A stretch of DNA of 64,000 bases, from positions 33,564,169 to 33,628,168 of the forward strand of contig CM018038.1 of assembly GCA_008638375.1 (NCBI GenBank). The letters run 5' to 3'. This stretch comes from Nyssa sinensis (lineage: Eukaryota > Streptophyta > Magnoliopsida > Cornales > Nyssaceae). The position numbers and the translations under genes were made by a program. The notes under the pieces were generated by a model. It ran no database searches. It saw only the letters and a program-made list of their open reading frames with translations, and was not told the origin of the DNA. This document shows positions 13,021 through 24,800 of the stretch, piece by piece (position 1 is the first letter of the stretch; every line of letters starts with the position of its first letter).

Positions 13021-14740
13021 TATTGGGGAAAATATAGAAGCATGTCAATAAATAAGAAGATACACAACATATGACAATGTTTACCAATATGGAAAAAGGA
13101 TGGAGGAAACAGAACATAAATTTAATCAAATATATTATCATTAGTTTTGAGTTGTTATGCGATCAATGTATCCAAAAATAAGCATTATTTTTATTAATTA
13201 TGTTATAATTATCATAATTACATATTACAATAACACATATACTCAAATCTATTCATGGGATTATTGTAGCCAAACTTTTAAATATGTTCGTGTTAATTAA
13301 CTTTCTAGAATATACAAAAGTGCATTTACATAAAAGTAGCTCTAACTTTTCTCGAAATAAACTTTTCTAAATTGAAGAAAATCTTCCAAACAACTACCAA
13401 TGAATTTTACCACTGTCTGCTAACTGCACATTTTGTGCCATCTCCCAATCTACCACCTTTAGCTGCATTCATTGATATTACTTGAAAGTTTCATTTAAAT
13501 TGGTTGAGCAAGACAAATTTTAGTTAAATAAGAAATGACCAAAAAAACAGAAATATTCAATAAAATTTGGAATTTTCATATTCAGAATAGGGAAAAAGGT
13601 TGTTCTGATATTTTTTAATTAATTTGAAAAATTTCAGCCAAATTATTAATACTTTTGGCGAATTTCAATCGGCATTTAAAACAAAAACAAAAACAAAAAA
13701 ATTCAAAAGTTTCATTTTTGGTGTTAACTCAAGTAATTCAAAAAATTTGAATTGGAATCAAATTCCCAAATTTATTCAAAATTACACTAACTTTAATACC
13801 TCGTTGTGATAGAAATTATATCCATTTGGTAAAATAAATGAAAAATTGAAGAGAAAGAATGGCGAAAGAGATGAAAACAGTAAAAGGCAAAAAGAAAGAG
13901 TCAATTCATTTTGGCCAAAGGAGCGATGACTCAATGGTGGACAAAATTTCTAATCAACCTAACTTCCCTTCTCAGCAACTCAACCCTGCAATGTTTCTCT
14001 TCATTGAAAGTAAAGTCAGTTATATTTGACGTGAGTAACAGAGGCAAATTAAAGATTATTCATGGAGCTTTGAAAGTGTTGAAACACATTATTCATTTTG
14101 CAATTTTTATATTGTGTTCATAAACACTTAAGAGTAAAGGAATATTTCCAGGAAAATAATACATTTTTTCTGATAGTTTGTCTAATATAATTTATAAAAA
14201 ATAAAAACTAAAGGAAAAAAACAGAAAGATCTTCACTCATTAGTATTTTATGGATAGCATTATGCTTTCAGAAATACTCAATTTGATAATTGAAGAACGT
14301 TAAAAAAAAAAAAAAATTGTGCCCATCATGTCATCTGAAAATATGTATAAATTCATCAAATTAAACAAAGAATTTAAAAACCAAAAGTTATAATAATAAT
14401 TCATCGATCCATACATTATACACACGTTACTTGAAATAAAGGAAGAAATGAGATATAAAAAATAGAATTTTAGAAACCAACCTTTAAAATCCTTCTGTAA
14501 CAAGTCTTTGCTGGGTTGGGTGGATAGATCTCTTAGAGAAGCTTTGCCAAAACTTCGGGAGCAGCTTTTGCAAACGAAGGAAATGTAGGACAGGGAAACT
14601 CTTAACCTTCCTCTTTTAATTTTTAGCAGACGAAGGAGATCGTTTGCAAGTTTGGTGAAAAATAAATAAAATTGAGGAAAACAAAGTACTTGCAAAACAG
14701 AAAAGGGAACAAAGAGGGGAAACAAAAAAATCTCTACATA
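13021..14740. other. AT-rich intergenic region
   Basis: No coding, RNA or repeat feature that I can support. Poly(A) and poly(T) runs are scattered through it. Confidence 0.4.
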
Positions 14741-14930
14741 AAACTCGCAGGGGAAAGATTTTTTACATACCTAGAATGCAGAAACTTTCAACCATGGGAA
14801 AGGAAGGAGAACCACAAATGCGGAAGGAGCAGGGCAAAGGTTTCTTGCGGTTGGGGGAAACAAAAACATCACTCCATAAAACTCGCAGAGGAAAGATTTC
14901 TTACATACCTAGAATGCAGAAATTTTCGCG
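14741..14930 (+). repeat. 138-bp spaced direct repeat
   Basis: The block ACTCGCAG.GGAAAGATT.TTACATACCTAGAATGCAGAAA occurs at 14743 and again at 14881. The duplication includes the spacer's flank, giving a tandem duplication with a 138-bp offset. Confidence 0.8.
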
Positions 14931-15368
14931 GTTGAGCAACAGGAAAGAATTAAGGGATCCACGCGGTTGAGCACTAGGGAAAAATTCGCGCGATTGAGCA
15001 TTCGTATAGACAAGAGACTGCGATTACGAAATGGTGAAATTTTGGGTATTCGCATATTGCAGAAACGAAAGAAATATCGCGGGACAAGAGAGAGTGGGAT
15101 TTCAACAGTTGCTATTGAGTCGTAACTGGCTGGTTTGTGGAGAAGGGAGAATGACAAGAGTGGGTCCTTCTGATTTTGGAATGAGAAGGTGTGTTGGCTA
15201 ATTTATTGTTTAATGGAGGTATTTTGGTGAAATTTAATAAAAGTGTAAAATACTTTTAAAGAAAAACACTGTAAGCGAATCTATATTTTTATAGATAATA
15301 TAGATATAGATATAGATTATACTTTGTTGAGAAGGTGGTTTAAGGAGGTCGCCTCTTCACCTGGCCAT
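14931..15368. other. unassigned spacer
   Basis: It holds CG-containing motifs (CGCGGTTGAGCA-like, repeated three times at about 14929-15000) and then AT-rich DNA. No gene is recognised. Confidence 0.35.
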
Positions 15369-16760
15369 GATTTTTTTTTTTTTTTTATGTTCCTGTGAGT
15401 GATTCAGAAATCTAGTTTTGCTCTTTGAATATAGATTTAAAGAGAGAAATCCTAGGATATTTTTTGAGAAGTTAAATTGTATTAACAGAGAACGAAAATA
15501 ATGGATTATAAGGGGCATTTCCCAGGGGAAAACAAGATCGGAAACAAACCAACCAATGGAAGGAAAAATTAATGACCAAAAATAAAGCAAAGAACATATA
15601 AGTTTAAACTTATGCTCCAATTCATAAAATTTATACCAACGTTCATCCATCAAGACACAGATAGCTGAATGCCATTGGTAATCTCTTGGAGGGTCAATGT
15701 AGAGGGAGTTTTGACATTCTTCCAGAATCTTTGGTTTCTCTCATTCCAAAACGTATACACTGTAGAGGAGAAGGCTAGTTTAAAAATGGAAGCTTCAAAG
15801 GAATGCCCCTTCATAAATTATATATCCCAATTAAAAGTAAGGCCTCTACCAAATGCAAAATAACCTTCCAGACCTGCGCTTAACATAATGGAATATTAAG
15901 TGGTAGTGATACAAGTAGCAATCCATTGGATCATTTTGGGGGGAAACTTCATAGCCTTTAGTGTATCAATGACAAAGACTCACTTAACCATGTCATTAGA
16001 TTTACTTTAATGGCACCTCTACCTAAGATAGAATCTCTGTGGTAGTTTCTGATAAGGTTCTGCACGAGGAAGAATACTATCAGTTATATTTTTTTCCCAT
16101 TCGAAAAAGCGGATTGAGGTTGGGAGATGAAGGGAGGGAAAATGAGTTTAATTCTATTGGAAATGACCTTTGGGATACATGAATGCAATGGGTCTGAAGT
16201 ATCTCATGGAAGAAGGGGAAGGGAAAGGGGTCTTAGAGATTAGGGTGAGGGCAGTGGAGTTCCAATGAGAATGAAGAAAGTTGTGTTCAAAAACGAAGGA
16301 TATGGCCCACTGTGTCCTAATTGGCTTGGAAAAAGGAAGCCTTAAAGTCATCTGGGCCATTGGGTCGTCTCCTTTAATATAAAAAATAAAGCTGGTCTTG
16401 TTTTATTTCAAAGGGTAACTAGGGAATCCATGAAGGCTTGCTGATTTGTATTCAGTTTATGACTGATACATGATTGGATTTTTGTTGCACAATTCAGAGA
16501 GCTGGGACTGGGACTGGGACTGGGACTTCCTAGGAGCTGTTGAAAGTAGTTGATGGCTTCAAGCTTAATAGGCTCAGGGTCTTCAATTCTTGCACCATTT
16601 TTTTTTTTTTTTATGACGCTTAGAATAGTGCTTTCTTTTCTATGGACGCAAGTAGTGTTTTGCTCTGCAAGATGGACCCAATTCACCCTTGCTCTTTTGT
16701 TTATATAGACACTTTCATATTGACTACTAAAACGACCATATTGAATTCTGGCATTCTTCT
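15369..16760 (-). mobile_element. L1-type LINE fragment with poly(A) end
   Basis: On the - strand, 16686-16408 resembles the linker before RT (NWVHLAEQNTTCVHRKEST) and 16360-16154 the start of RT (LTLISKTPFPSPSSMRYFRPIAF). Near 15,700-15,760 there is the C-terminal zf-RVT end (WNERNQRFWKN, EITNGIQ). Most of RT is deleted. A T-run at 15369-15386 on the + strand is the poly(A) tail, giving the 3' end. The frame is broken throughout. Confidence 0.75.
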
Positions 16761-17154
16761 CTTCAGTGAGAAGTTGATAATTAGAGGGATCATTGGCCAG
16801 ATAATGTTGTAGTTGTCTGAGTTACTCACCTGTAGCATGTAACTCTCTGAGATATTTGGCGGTAAAATTTAGAATTGAAAAAATGAAAGATCATCTCTAA
16901 ACGAAGAGGGTCTTTATCTCCGGTCTCAACAACCCAGTTGGCGTATTCAAATCTTCTCCATTTGTCTCCTCATATAATCCGATCTAAACTTTTAACAAAC
17001 CCAAACACATTCAACCCTCCTCATAGGTCCAACAAATGTTAAAAGTTTTTGGATAATTAGTGAAAATCAAGTTAGAGTGAGAAAGGGGGATTTGAGAGTT
17101 AGAGAGAGAGGGAGGAAAACAGAGTGTTGAGTGAGAGGGTATTAATGTCCCATG

Positions 17155-17157
<3 letters not shown>
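16761..17157. other. spacer without recognised features
   Basis: No gene or repeat supported here. It ends at the start of the CT microsatellite. Confidence 0.35.

Positions 17158-17229
<72 letters not shown>
17158..17229 (+). repeat. (CT)n microsatellite
   Basis: About 35 CT units followed by AT and then AC runs. The ORFs across it are low-complexity artefacts. Confidence 0.97.
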
Positions 17230-17235
<6 letters not shown>

Positions 17236-17397
17236 CTATATATATATATATATATCACACACACACACACACACATCTATGTGTGCATCTATACCGTTGG
17301 AGCCCAACCATCAAATAAATCCAAAGACAATTGGAATTCCGAGTAAGTTATGTTGACCTTCCCTAAGATATCTAACAATTACACCGACCTTCTTTGA

Positions 17398-17435
<38 letters not shown>

Positions 17436-17573
17436 CACACACACACACATCTATGTGTGCATCTATACCGTTGGAGCCCAACCATCAAATAAATCCAAAG
17501 ACAATTGGAATTTCGAGTAAGTTATGTTGACCTTCCCTAAGATATCTAACAATTACACCAACCTTCTTTGAGA
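17219..17573 (+). repeat. 175-bp tandem duplication containing compound microsatellite
   Basis: A CT-AT-CA microsatellite followed by CATCTATGTGTGCATC, CGTTGGAGCCCAACCATC and a GACCTTCCCTAAGATATC block is present twice, starting near 17,219 and 17,399. The unique parts differ by only a few bases, so the duplication looks recent. The microsatellite part is longer in copy 1. Confidence 0.92.
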
Positions 17574-18789
17574 TTCATGAAATTACACAGGCTTTTCTTA
17601 TTTTTCTTTATTTTACCTGACAATTTACAAATACCTCCCTCAAATCAATTTTTTTCTTTCAAAATAACAAAACTATCATTTTTATTTATTTATTTATTTA
17701 TTTTATATATTTTTAATTTTAACCTTTTTTTTTTTTACTTTTTTTCAAAGATTTTATAATTATTTTATTTACAACTAAATTTAAGATAAATAACTTATTT
17801 TTATTTTATATAAAAATAAATTTAAAATTTTATTGATATTTATTTGAAAGATGAAAAAATATTTAGTCAAAATTTATAATATTGAAGAAAAACAAAACAT
17901 GAAATGAGTAATTCTATTATTTTGAAGAAAAAAAAATTACCTATATGAGACATCTGTATATTGTCGAATAAAGAGAGAAGATCAATGTAATTTTAAAAAA
18001 ATCAGTATAATTTAACCATTATTTTAATATGAGTTTCGTTTAAGATCATTCTTGTTGCAAAAAGTAATCACACAAGAAAGTTAATTTTAGAATCAGAAGA
18101 ACCTGACTTCCCACCTAACCTTCCGCAGCTGCGTAAGAACACTGCTACATTTTTTTTTTTTTTTTGGTTTTCCAGCAGAGATTCTGCTTTTGTGGCATCT
18201 TTGCACAAAGCAAACAAGCAGTAGGAAATCTGATGTATGCTATGTTGTGTACTCAGACCTGGTATCTTCTAAGTAATATGGTTTCAAAGCAACTCTGGAC
18301 TTGTTCATTACAAAGTTGTACGGAGGCATAGCTGATTACATGTTTGCTATCAATATCATCGTGGACATGTACGCTTACAAGGATATAGTGATGCAGACTA
18401 CGATCGTGACAAATCCACTTCTACATTGCACACAAAATTCAAACAGAAAGATAGCAAGTATAAATTTAAGAATCAGTACATGAATGAGGATCTTACCTCC
18501 CGGTGAATAGAGCAGTTTTCTGAGACTTCAAATTTATATCTAGGCAACAACACTATAAAGTATAAATTAGCATCTCTTCGAATACTTCCAATATCTCTAG
18601 AAGTTGTATGTGAATTAAACAAGTAAAAGAGATTTTAAAAAATAAAAAGAAAGAGGGAAGAGTATCATTAAGGTTATACAACAAACTGTTGTTTTACTAA
18701 ACAGTAATACTCATATTACACAGAAGGGCGACCAAAGAGAGAACACAAAATTCGTGCATGCCAATTTAAAGATCGATCAAATTGACATT
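17574..18789. other. AT-rich DNA; right end probably TAF5 3' UTR/flank
   Basis: 17,600-18,100 is strongly AT-rich with no ORF of merit. 18,100-18,789 lies directly downstream of the TAF5 stop on the - strand and probably includes its 3' UTR. It also carries one copy of a 43-bp repeat (18179-18221). Confidence 0.45.
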
Positions 18790-18843
18790 TTATCCACTTT
18801 TTGAGACGACTCCAGCAGCAAATAGAAGATTCCTTCGAGAGAA
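18790..18843 (-). CDS. TAF5: TAF5 last exon
   Basis: 54 nt: [17 protein letters not shown] then TAA at 18792-18790. This closes the propeller and is the usual TAF5 C terminus. Confidence 0.95.
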   Translation of the reverse strand, partial: FSRRNLLFAAGVVSKSG

Positions 18844-21800
18844 CTGTTTTCAGAATAAGGAATTAATATTTTAACCATCTGGAAAACCTTGACAGCATAT
18901 AATACATGGTGCCAACAATTAAGCATTTCTGTAGTTACCTGCAAAGTGTAGACTGGACTGGACTTGGTAGGTAGAGTCTTCAATGATCTCAGTCTAGTAT
19001 TTCCAGTTTTGCTGATAAAATACAAGACACTCCATAAAAATCTCTTAGGAATTTTAAAGCAGAGATAAAAGCTGATGTTGAGTTATTTTCAGTTTTGGAT
19101 AAACTTACTTCTCTTCCATTTTTGGCACCTTCATGCTTGCGGTAGCATCCCATAATTTTACGGTGCAATCAGCAGAACCAGATGCAAGAAGTGAACCTTC
19201 ACAACTGACATAGCCAACAACAATGAACGAAAATAAACAAATTCATTGAATCAGTCAAAAGTTCAAATGTTAATTTGAAGATTAAGAACTTTTTAATGGG
19301 TAATGTCCAGAGCAGGAAAATGATATCCACCTAAAAGCAAGTGTCCATACACAGGCAGTGTGACCCACTAAGGGGGTGACACAACGACCACTTGAGAGAT
19401 CCCACATCATAATTGAACCATCTTCATCACCAGATGCCATGTACCGACCATCAGGTGACATTGCCAAAGATAAAATCATACTCCTGTGACCAATGAAAAT
19501 TCTAACACACTCCCCACTCTGTACATCCCACAATCGAACTGTTTTGTCACTCGATCCCGTGGCAATGTAGTTGCAGTTTGCATGCCATCGAACACACTGA
19601 AAAGTGAAATCCAACATTATGAAAGCAAATTTGTAATATTAAAATTAGAAAGGATCCAAGGCAAAGATTCTGCTTTTGTGGCATCTTGCACAAAGCAAAC
19701 AAGCAGCAATGTCGTAAGAAATTTTAGATTTGTTCTTGCAGAACAAATTCCTCTGGGCCAGTTAATTAAAAAAGAATTATTTGCAAGTTCTTGTACGGAA
19801 AAGAGCTTATTCTGGATAAATAAATAGTAATAAGCTGTATCCGGAAGCAATTAATGAATAATTATATGAGAGCCTGCTAATGAATAGACCCCCAAGCAGC
19901 TTTCACGATAGTAGCTACTAAAACAAATGATGGAGAGTAAAACAAAGAAAGAATGTAGATATTGTAGGAGAAGAATCACCAACCTCCTAGGAATTCATGG
20001 TTCCAGGATGCTTAAAATGAACTATGCATAATAAGAAAGGTCACAGTTGTTGAAGTATCCTATATAACATGTATATTTTTCTTGTTTCCCCTATCACATA
20101 TCTTTTCATATCATGTATCATGAGATTTTTCTTTTATTCTTTAAAATAGATATTTTGCGAGATGAAATAATGGGCAATTTATTACCAAGAACATGACAAA
20201 ACTATGGCTCAAACTGGCAAAGACATGCATTCATCAATATCTCATGTAATGTCACAATAGTTCCACTTTAATTTCAATCTCTGGTTGTCACCATTAACAT
20301 CAACTTTAGTCCAATGATACATGTAGGATCATCAATTACGGCCGGGGGGGGGGGGGGGGGTTGTTGAGGGGGATTTCCTCCACTTCCCAATCATTCAAAT
20401 TGCGTCAAAAACAAGGGACCCATGTACAGTCATTCCCATTAAAGGAGACGTAATCCTCCACCCAGGCCTCCTTATTTGAAGCAATAAGAAAGAGCCTAGG
20501 GAATTTTCTTTCCAGTGGGGGTTCACCACACCACCAATCCTCCCAAAATTTAATTCTTTTCCCATTCCCTGCAACAAAAGAAATATGATTACAGAATTCC
20601 TCCAAACTTTTCCCAATGGCCTTCCATAAACCCACCCCATAAGGACCAATAACCAAGTTGGAAAACAAATCTCCTTCCATGCTACCCACCTTGGCTTCAA
20701 TAGTATTTCTCCATCTAGCATTAGTTTCCTTAGCATAGCACCAAAGCCACATTCCAAGGAGAGCTTTATTAAATGCCCTCAAATCTTTTACTGCCAAGAA
20801 TCCACCTTTTACTGGGAATTTCACCCAGTCCCAACTAACTAAATTCACACCTTCTCCCCTACACCTCTACTCTACAAGAAATCCCGCTGAATTTTGTCTA
20901 ATTTCTTTGCCACCCCCACAGGAATACGGAACAAGGACATATAATATGTAGGAAGGCTTCCCCATGTACTTTTAATGAGAGTGGTCTTCCCTCCTTTGGA
21001 CAAATATTGCTTCTTCCACCCTGCAAGCCTTCTTTGAAATCTTTCCATAACCGGCTCCCAAATAGATTTGGATCCTGGAGAAGCGTGGTAACCCCAAATA
21101 TGTATTTTTATTGTTAACAAATTATCTTGTATTTGCATAATTGCACGTATGATTGTAAATCCCTATTCTAGAAATGATAATAAGACAAGATTTTTCAAAA
21201 TTTTTACCGATAATAAACTGAATAATCTATTATTAACCATCAACATCAACCAAATTTTCAAGGTTGTTTCTAAAAAATATTAGATATTTTTAATTTATAA
21301 ACCATTAATTTCCAGAGGATCTACTATATAAGTAACTTTTGTGGTAAGTTTGTAGGTTGGCCCCTCTAGTGCCTTTCTAATACAGTTTTACTTATCAATA
21401 AAAAGAATAAATATAATAAAATAAAAATTTATTAAACAAAGGCTCTGAATCGTTTTCTTAATTTTTAAAGAGAATCCAGAAAACGACTGCAGCAGTACTC
21501 CAAAACCATATTTCCAGAGAATCATATGAGAATCCAGAGTACTGAAACAAAGGAAAGATGGAGGACTTTTACAGAAACTTTCATATGCCGAAATAGCAGC
21601 AAAAAAGTAACGCAACTTAAATATAAACTAAAATTATTTAAAAAATATAAGGTCCTCACTGAAACATATGGAAGGTAAAAAAGGGGTATCAACCAGATCA
21701 ATTGGTATGATCTAGGATGTCAACAATGGATGAAGACCCGGTGTAAGAACTAAGAAAATAGCCAAGAGGATCTATGGTTACAATAAACTTTAACAAGGTA

Positions 21801-24800
21801 AGCATTGGCCACTATCATTTGGCATCAATTATAGATAAAGTGCAGTTCGCTAACAAAGTTGACCAAAGAATAGGGGTAAATACTAACTAAGCTAGAATGA
21901 TGATACTTTCTTAAACTAAACAAGATACGAAATATAAAGCCAGTAAAACTAGGAGTTTAGAATATATATAGTGAAGGAATTTTGTGATGCAGAGAAACTG
22001 AAAGGAAAAAAAGGGAAATAAATAAAGGGAAAAGTGCTTCTAGAATGTTATGGGATCATTAATCCAACCCATAGTTATCATAATTCACCAACCCCCCTAG
22101 CTAATTGCAATTTGGATTGAACAATCCCAATTGTAGATAGTTTGTGGGTAGTTGTGCATGAGGAGTCATGTATAGCACACACTAGATTGATATTTTATTT
22201 TAAATTGAGTAGGAAACATAAACGGGTTCCCAAATTCGGTTCTAATTCCCCAAGTCTCTTTGGGCAAACCCACCGGCCTTTAATTCTCATCTATTCCCCA
22301 AATTTCTATCAGATGTATCCCCCAAATCTTTCCACCCCCTTTGTCTCTCTTAAATGATGATTCCCCAAGACGATCTTCATCAAGATGGTTTATAGTTGAT
22401 TATAAAAATTATTTGTAACATATATAGCTTATGATTAGTAGTAAACTTGGTATAAACTATTACATCAAATAAAATTTCACTTTGGAGTTCCATCCCATGA
22501 GAACCTTGCATATTCTTGAAAAATAATAAGAATAATACAATTGGCAAAAAAATGTTTGAGATATTGGTGAAACACAAAACTTTATAAGTATTTTTTATTT
22601 TATTATGAGTTAGAATGTTGTCATACACGTGTGTGTGTGTGTGTGTACTTGTCAAAACAAATAAGTATCTATATATGTACATTATTACAAATATAGCCTA
22701 AAAAGTATTCCATGTTCCGAATAAATGTCCTTCGTTCCGGCGATCCAAAGAATCCTACCTTCAATGTACCGCATTTCTTCGCAATTAACAATCTATGCTC
22801 CCATACCTTCACACTAACCGTATAAGAAGCACGGACACGACATGGCTACGCTGACACACAATTTTTCAAAAAGGCAAGGACACAGACATGTCGAGGACAC
22901 GTTGAATAATTGTTTTTTATTTTTTTATATATAATCATATATTAAATTTTTATCTTTATATCAATCAAATTAGGTATAAAAAAATCCACAAATCATAAGA
23001 GATCAATTATCAATTCGTCAATTTTAATTAATAATCACTCAAAGCATTCAACATTCAACAATTCCAACTTCACATATCAATATATGACGATTATCATTCA
23101 ATGCAACATCTACACAAGTAATACATTCTAACATGAAGCATCATAAAGTGATAAACTAAAGTACCGAATGAGATTATCACAGAAAAACAGAAAGAAGAAG
23201 AGGGGGATAAAAGGCAGAAGAAAAAGAAGAATAAGAAACAGTGCAAAGAGAGACTGAGAGATGGGAGGAGAAGGGGGAAAAAAGGCAGAAGCAAAGAAGA
23301 AGAAGAAGAAGCAGCAGCAGAAAAAAGAAGGAAGAAGCAGCAGAATGATCAGGAGAAAAAGAGGAAAAAAACAGAAGAAAAAAAGGAGAAAAAAAAAAAA
23401 GGAAAAAACAGAATAAAATAAGAAATAAGAAGAAACAGAATGAAGACAGAGAGAGAGAAAAAAAGGCAGAAGAAAAGAAGAATCAGAACAAAGAGAGATG
23501 GTCGGAGAAGAAGGGGAAAAAAGAAAGAAAAACAGAAAAAAAGGGAAGAAGAAGTAGAATGAAAGATCAGCGAAAAACAAGAAAAACAGTAGAAGAAAAG
23601 GGAGAAGAAAAGAAGAAGAAACTGAATAAAGAAAAAGAGAAGAAAAAAAAGGAAGAAGAAACAGAATACAGGAGAAAGAGAGGAGACCAAGAGATGGTTG
23701 GAGAAGAAAGAAGAAAAATCAGAAGAAAAAAAAAAGGATGTACTCGAGATCGTAACATCGCCGGTCAGAGAGAGATGATTAAGAGGAGGACAAGAAATTA
23801 TAAAGAAAAAGAAAGAAAAAAAAAGAGGGCAGAAGTTAGAGACATACCTGGGTTTGCGATGACTGGAGGAGAGGCAGTGGTGGACTTCGATGGCAGCTGG
23901 AGCCGTGGAGGTCAACTGCTGGTGCTGCACGGTTAGGGCTTGGTTTTCCTTTCTTTCACAATTTGTTCTCACTTTGGAAATCCCGATCATTATAAACAAA
24001 TATAATCAAAAAATTTAAAATCTAAAAGTGACCCCTCTATGTTTTTAAAATATTATAAGAGCCATGTTTTAAAAAAAAAAAAAAAATACATTTTGACCCC
24101 CACACGTGTCCTATGCATGTCTCGGCGTGTCCGGACGTGTCCTGAAATTAAAAAAAAATAAAATAAAAATTAGGACACTCTTTTCCACGTGTCAGACACG
24201 TGTCCAGAGTGTGTTTGTATCCCAGACGTGTCCGACACGGGTACGCTGGTCAAATTAGAGTGTTTGTGCTTCCCAGGACCATAACAATCTATGTTCTAGG
24301 TAACTATTGATCTGACCAAATAATTTGTACTTTTTCATATATAAGGCCTAAAATGATTCATAGAATATAATATGGATCAATCAATAAAAAATCAACATGT
24401 TTATAAAGTGAATGTAAGTTTAAGACGGACCATTGGCAAGAGAATAAAGGAATGCAAGTAAAAACAATGCATTCATGACAATTGAAACAAGATTTACTTG
24501 AGAACAATATGAGAAAGGCAGCTAAAGATTCCTTTGTCATGGCGAACAAAGACTCACAATTGTATCAAGCAGATAGGGAAAATCTGAATGAAATTGAAAG
24601 CATCAAGGACGAGAGGAAGGCCATACGGAATGTAAATTAAGAGTTAAGGCTGTGACAAAAGACATGATGGCCTTTGATTACAAAAGAAATTCATAGATAG
24701 CACAAAAATGGAGGAAAAAAACTCATATAGCCAACTCCAAGATTTCTGTCTGCGTATGTGATATATCCTAGTGCTTGGCTCTCATATTTATACATCTACC

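Noticed and set aside
14300..14725. 141-codon ORF on the - strand
   Set aside because: No recognisable domain; Phe/Leu-rich composition of AT-rich DNA and overlap with a non-coding duplication.
17124..17346. Two overlapping ORFs made of Leu-Ser repeats
   Set aside because: Pure translation of the CT microsatellite.
23128..23999. Long ORFs rich in Phe/Ser/Leu (- strand) and Lys/Glu (+ strand)
   Set aside because: They arise from the purine-rich tract; no domain or sensible composition, and both strands are open for the same reason.
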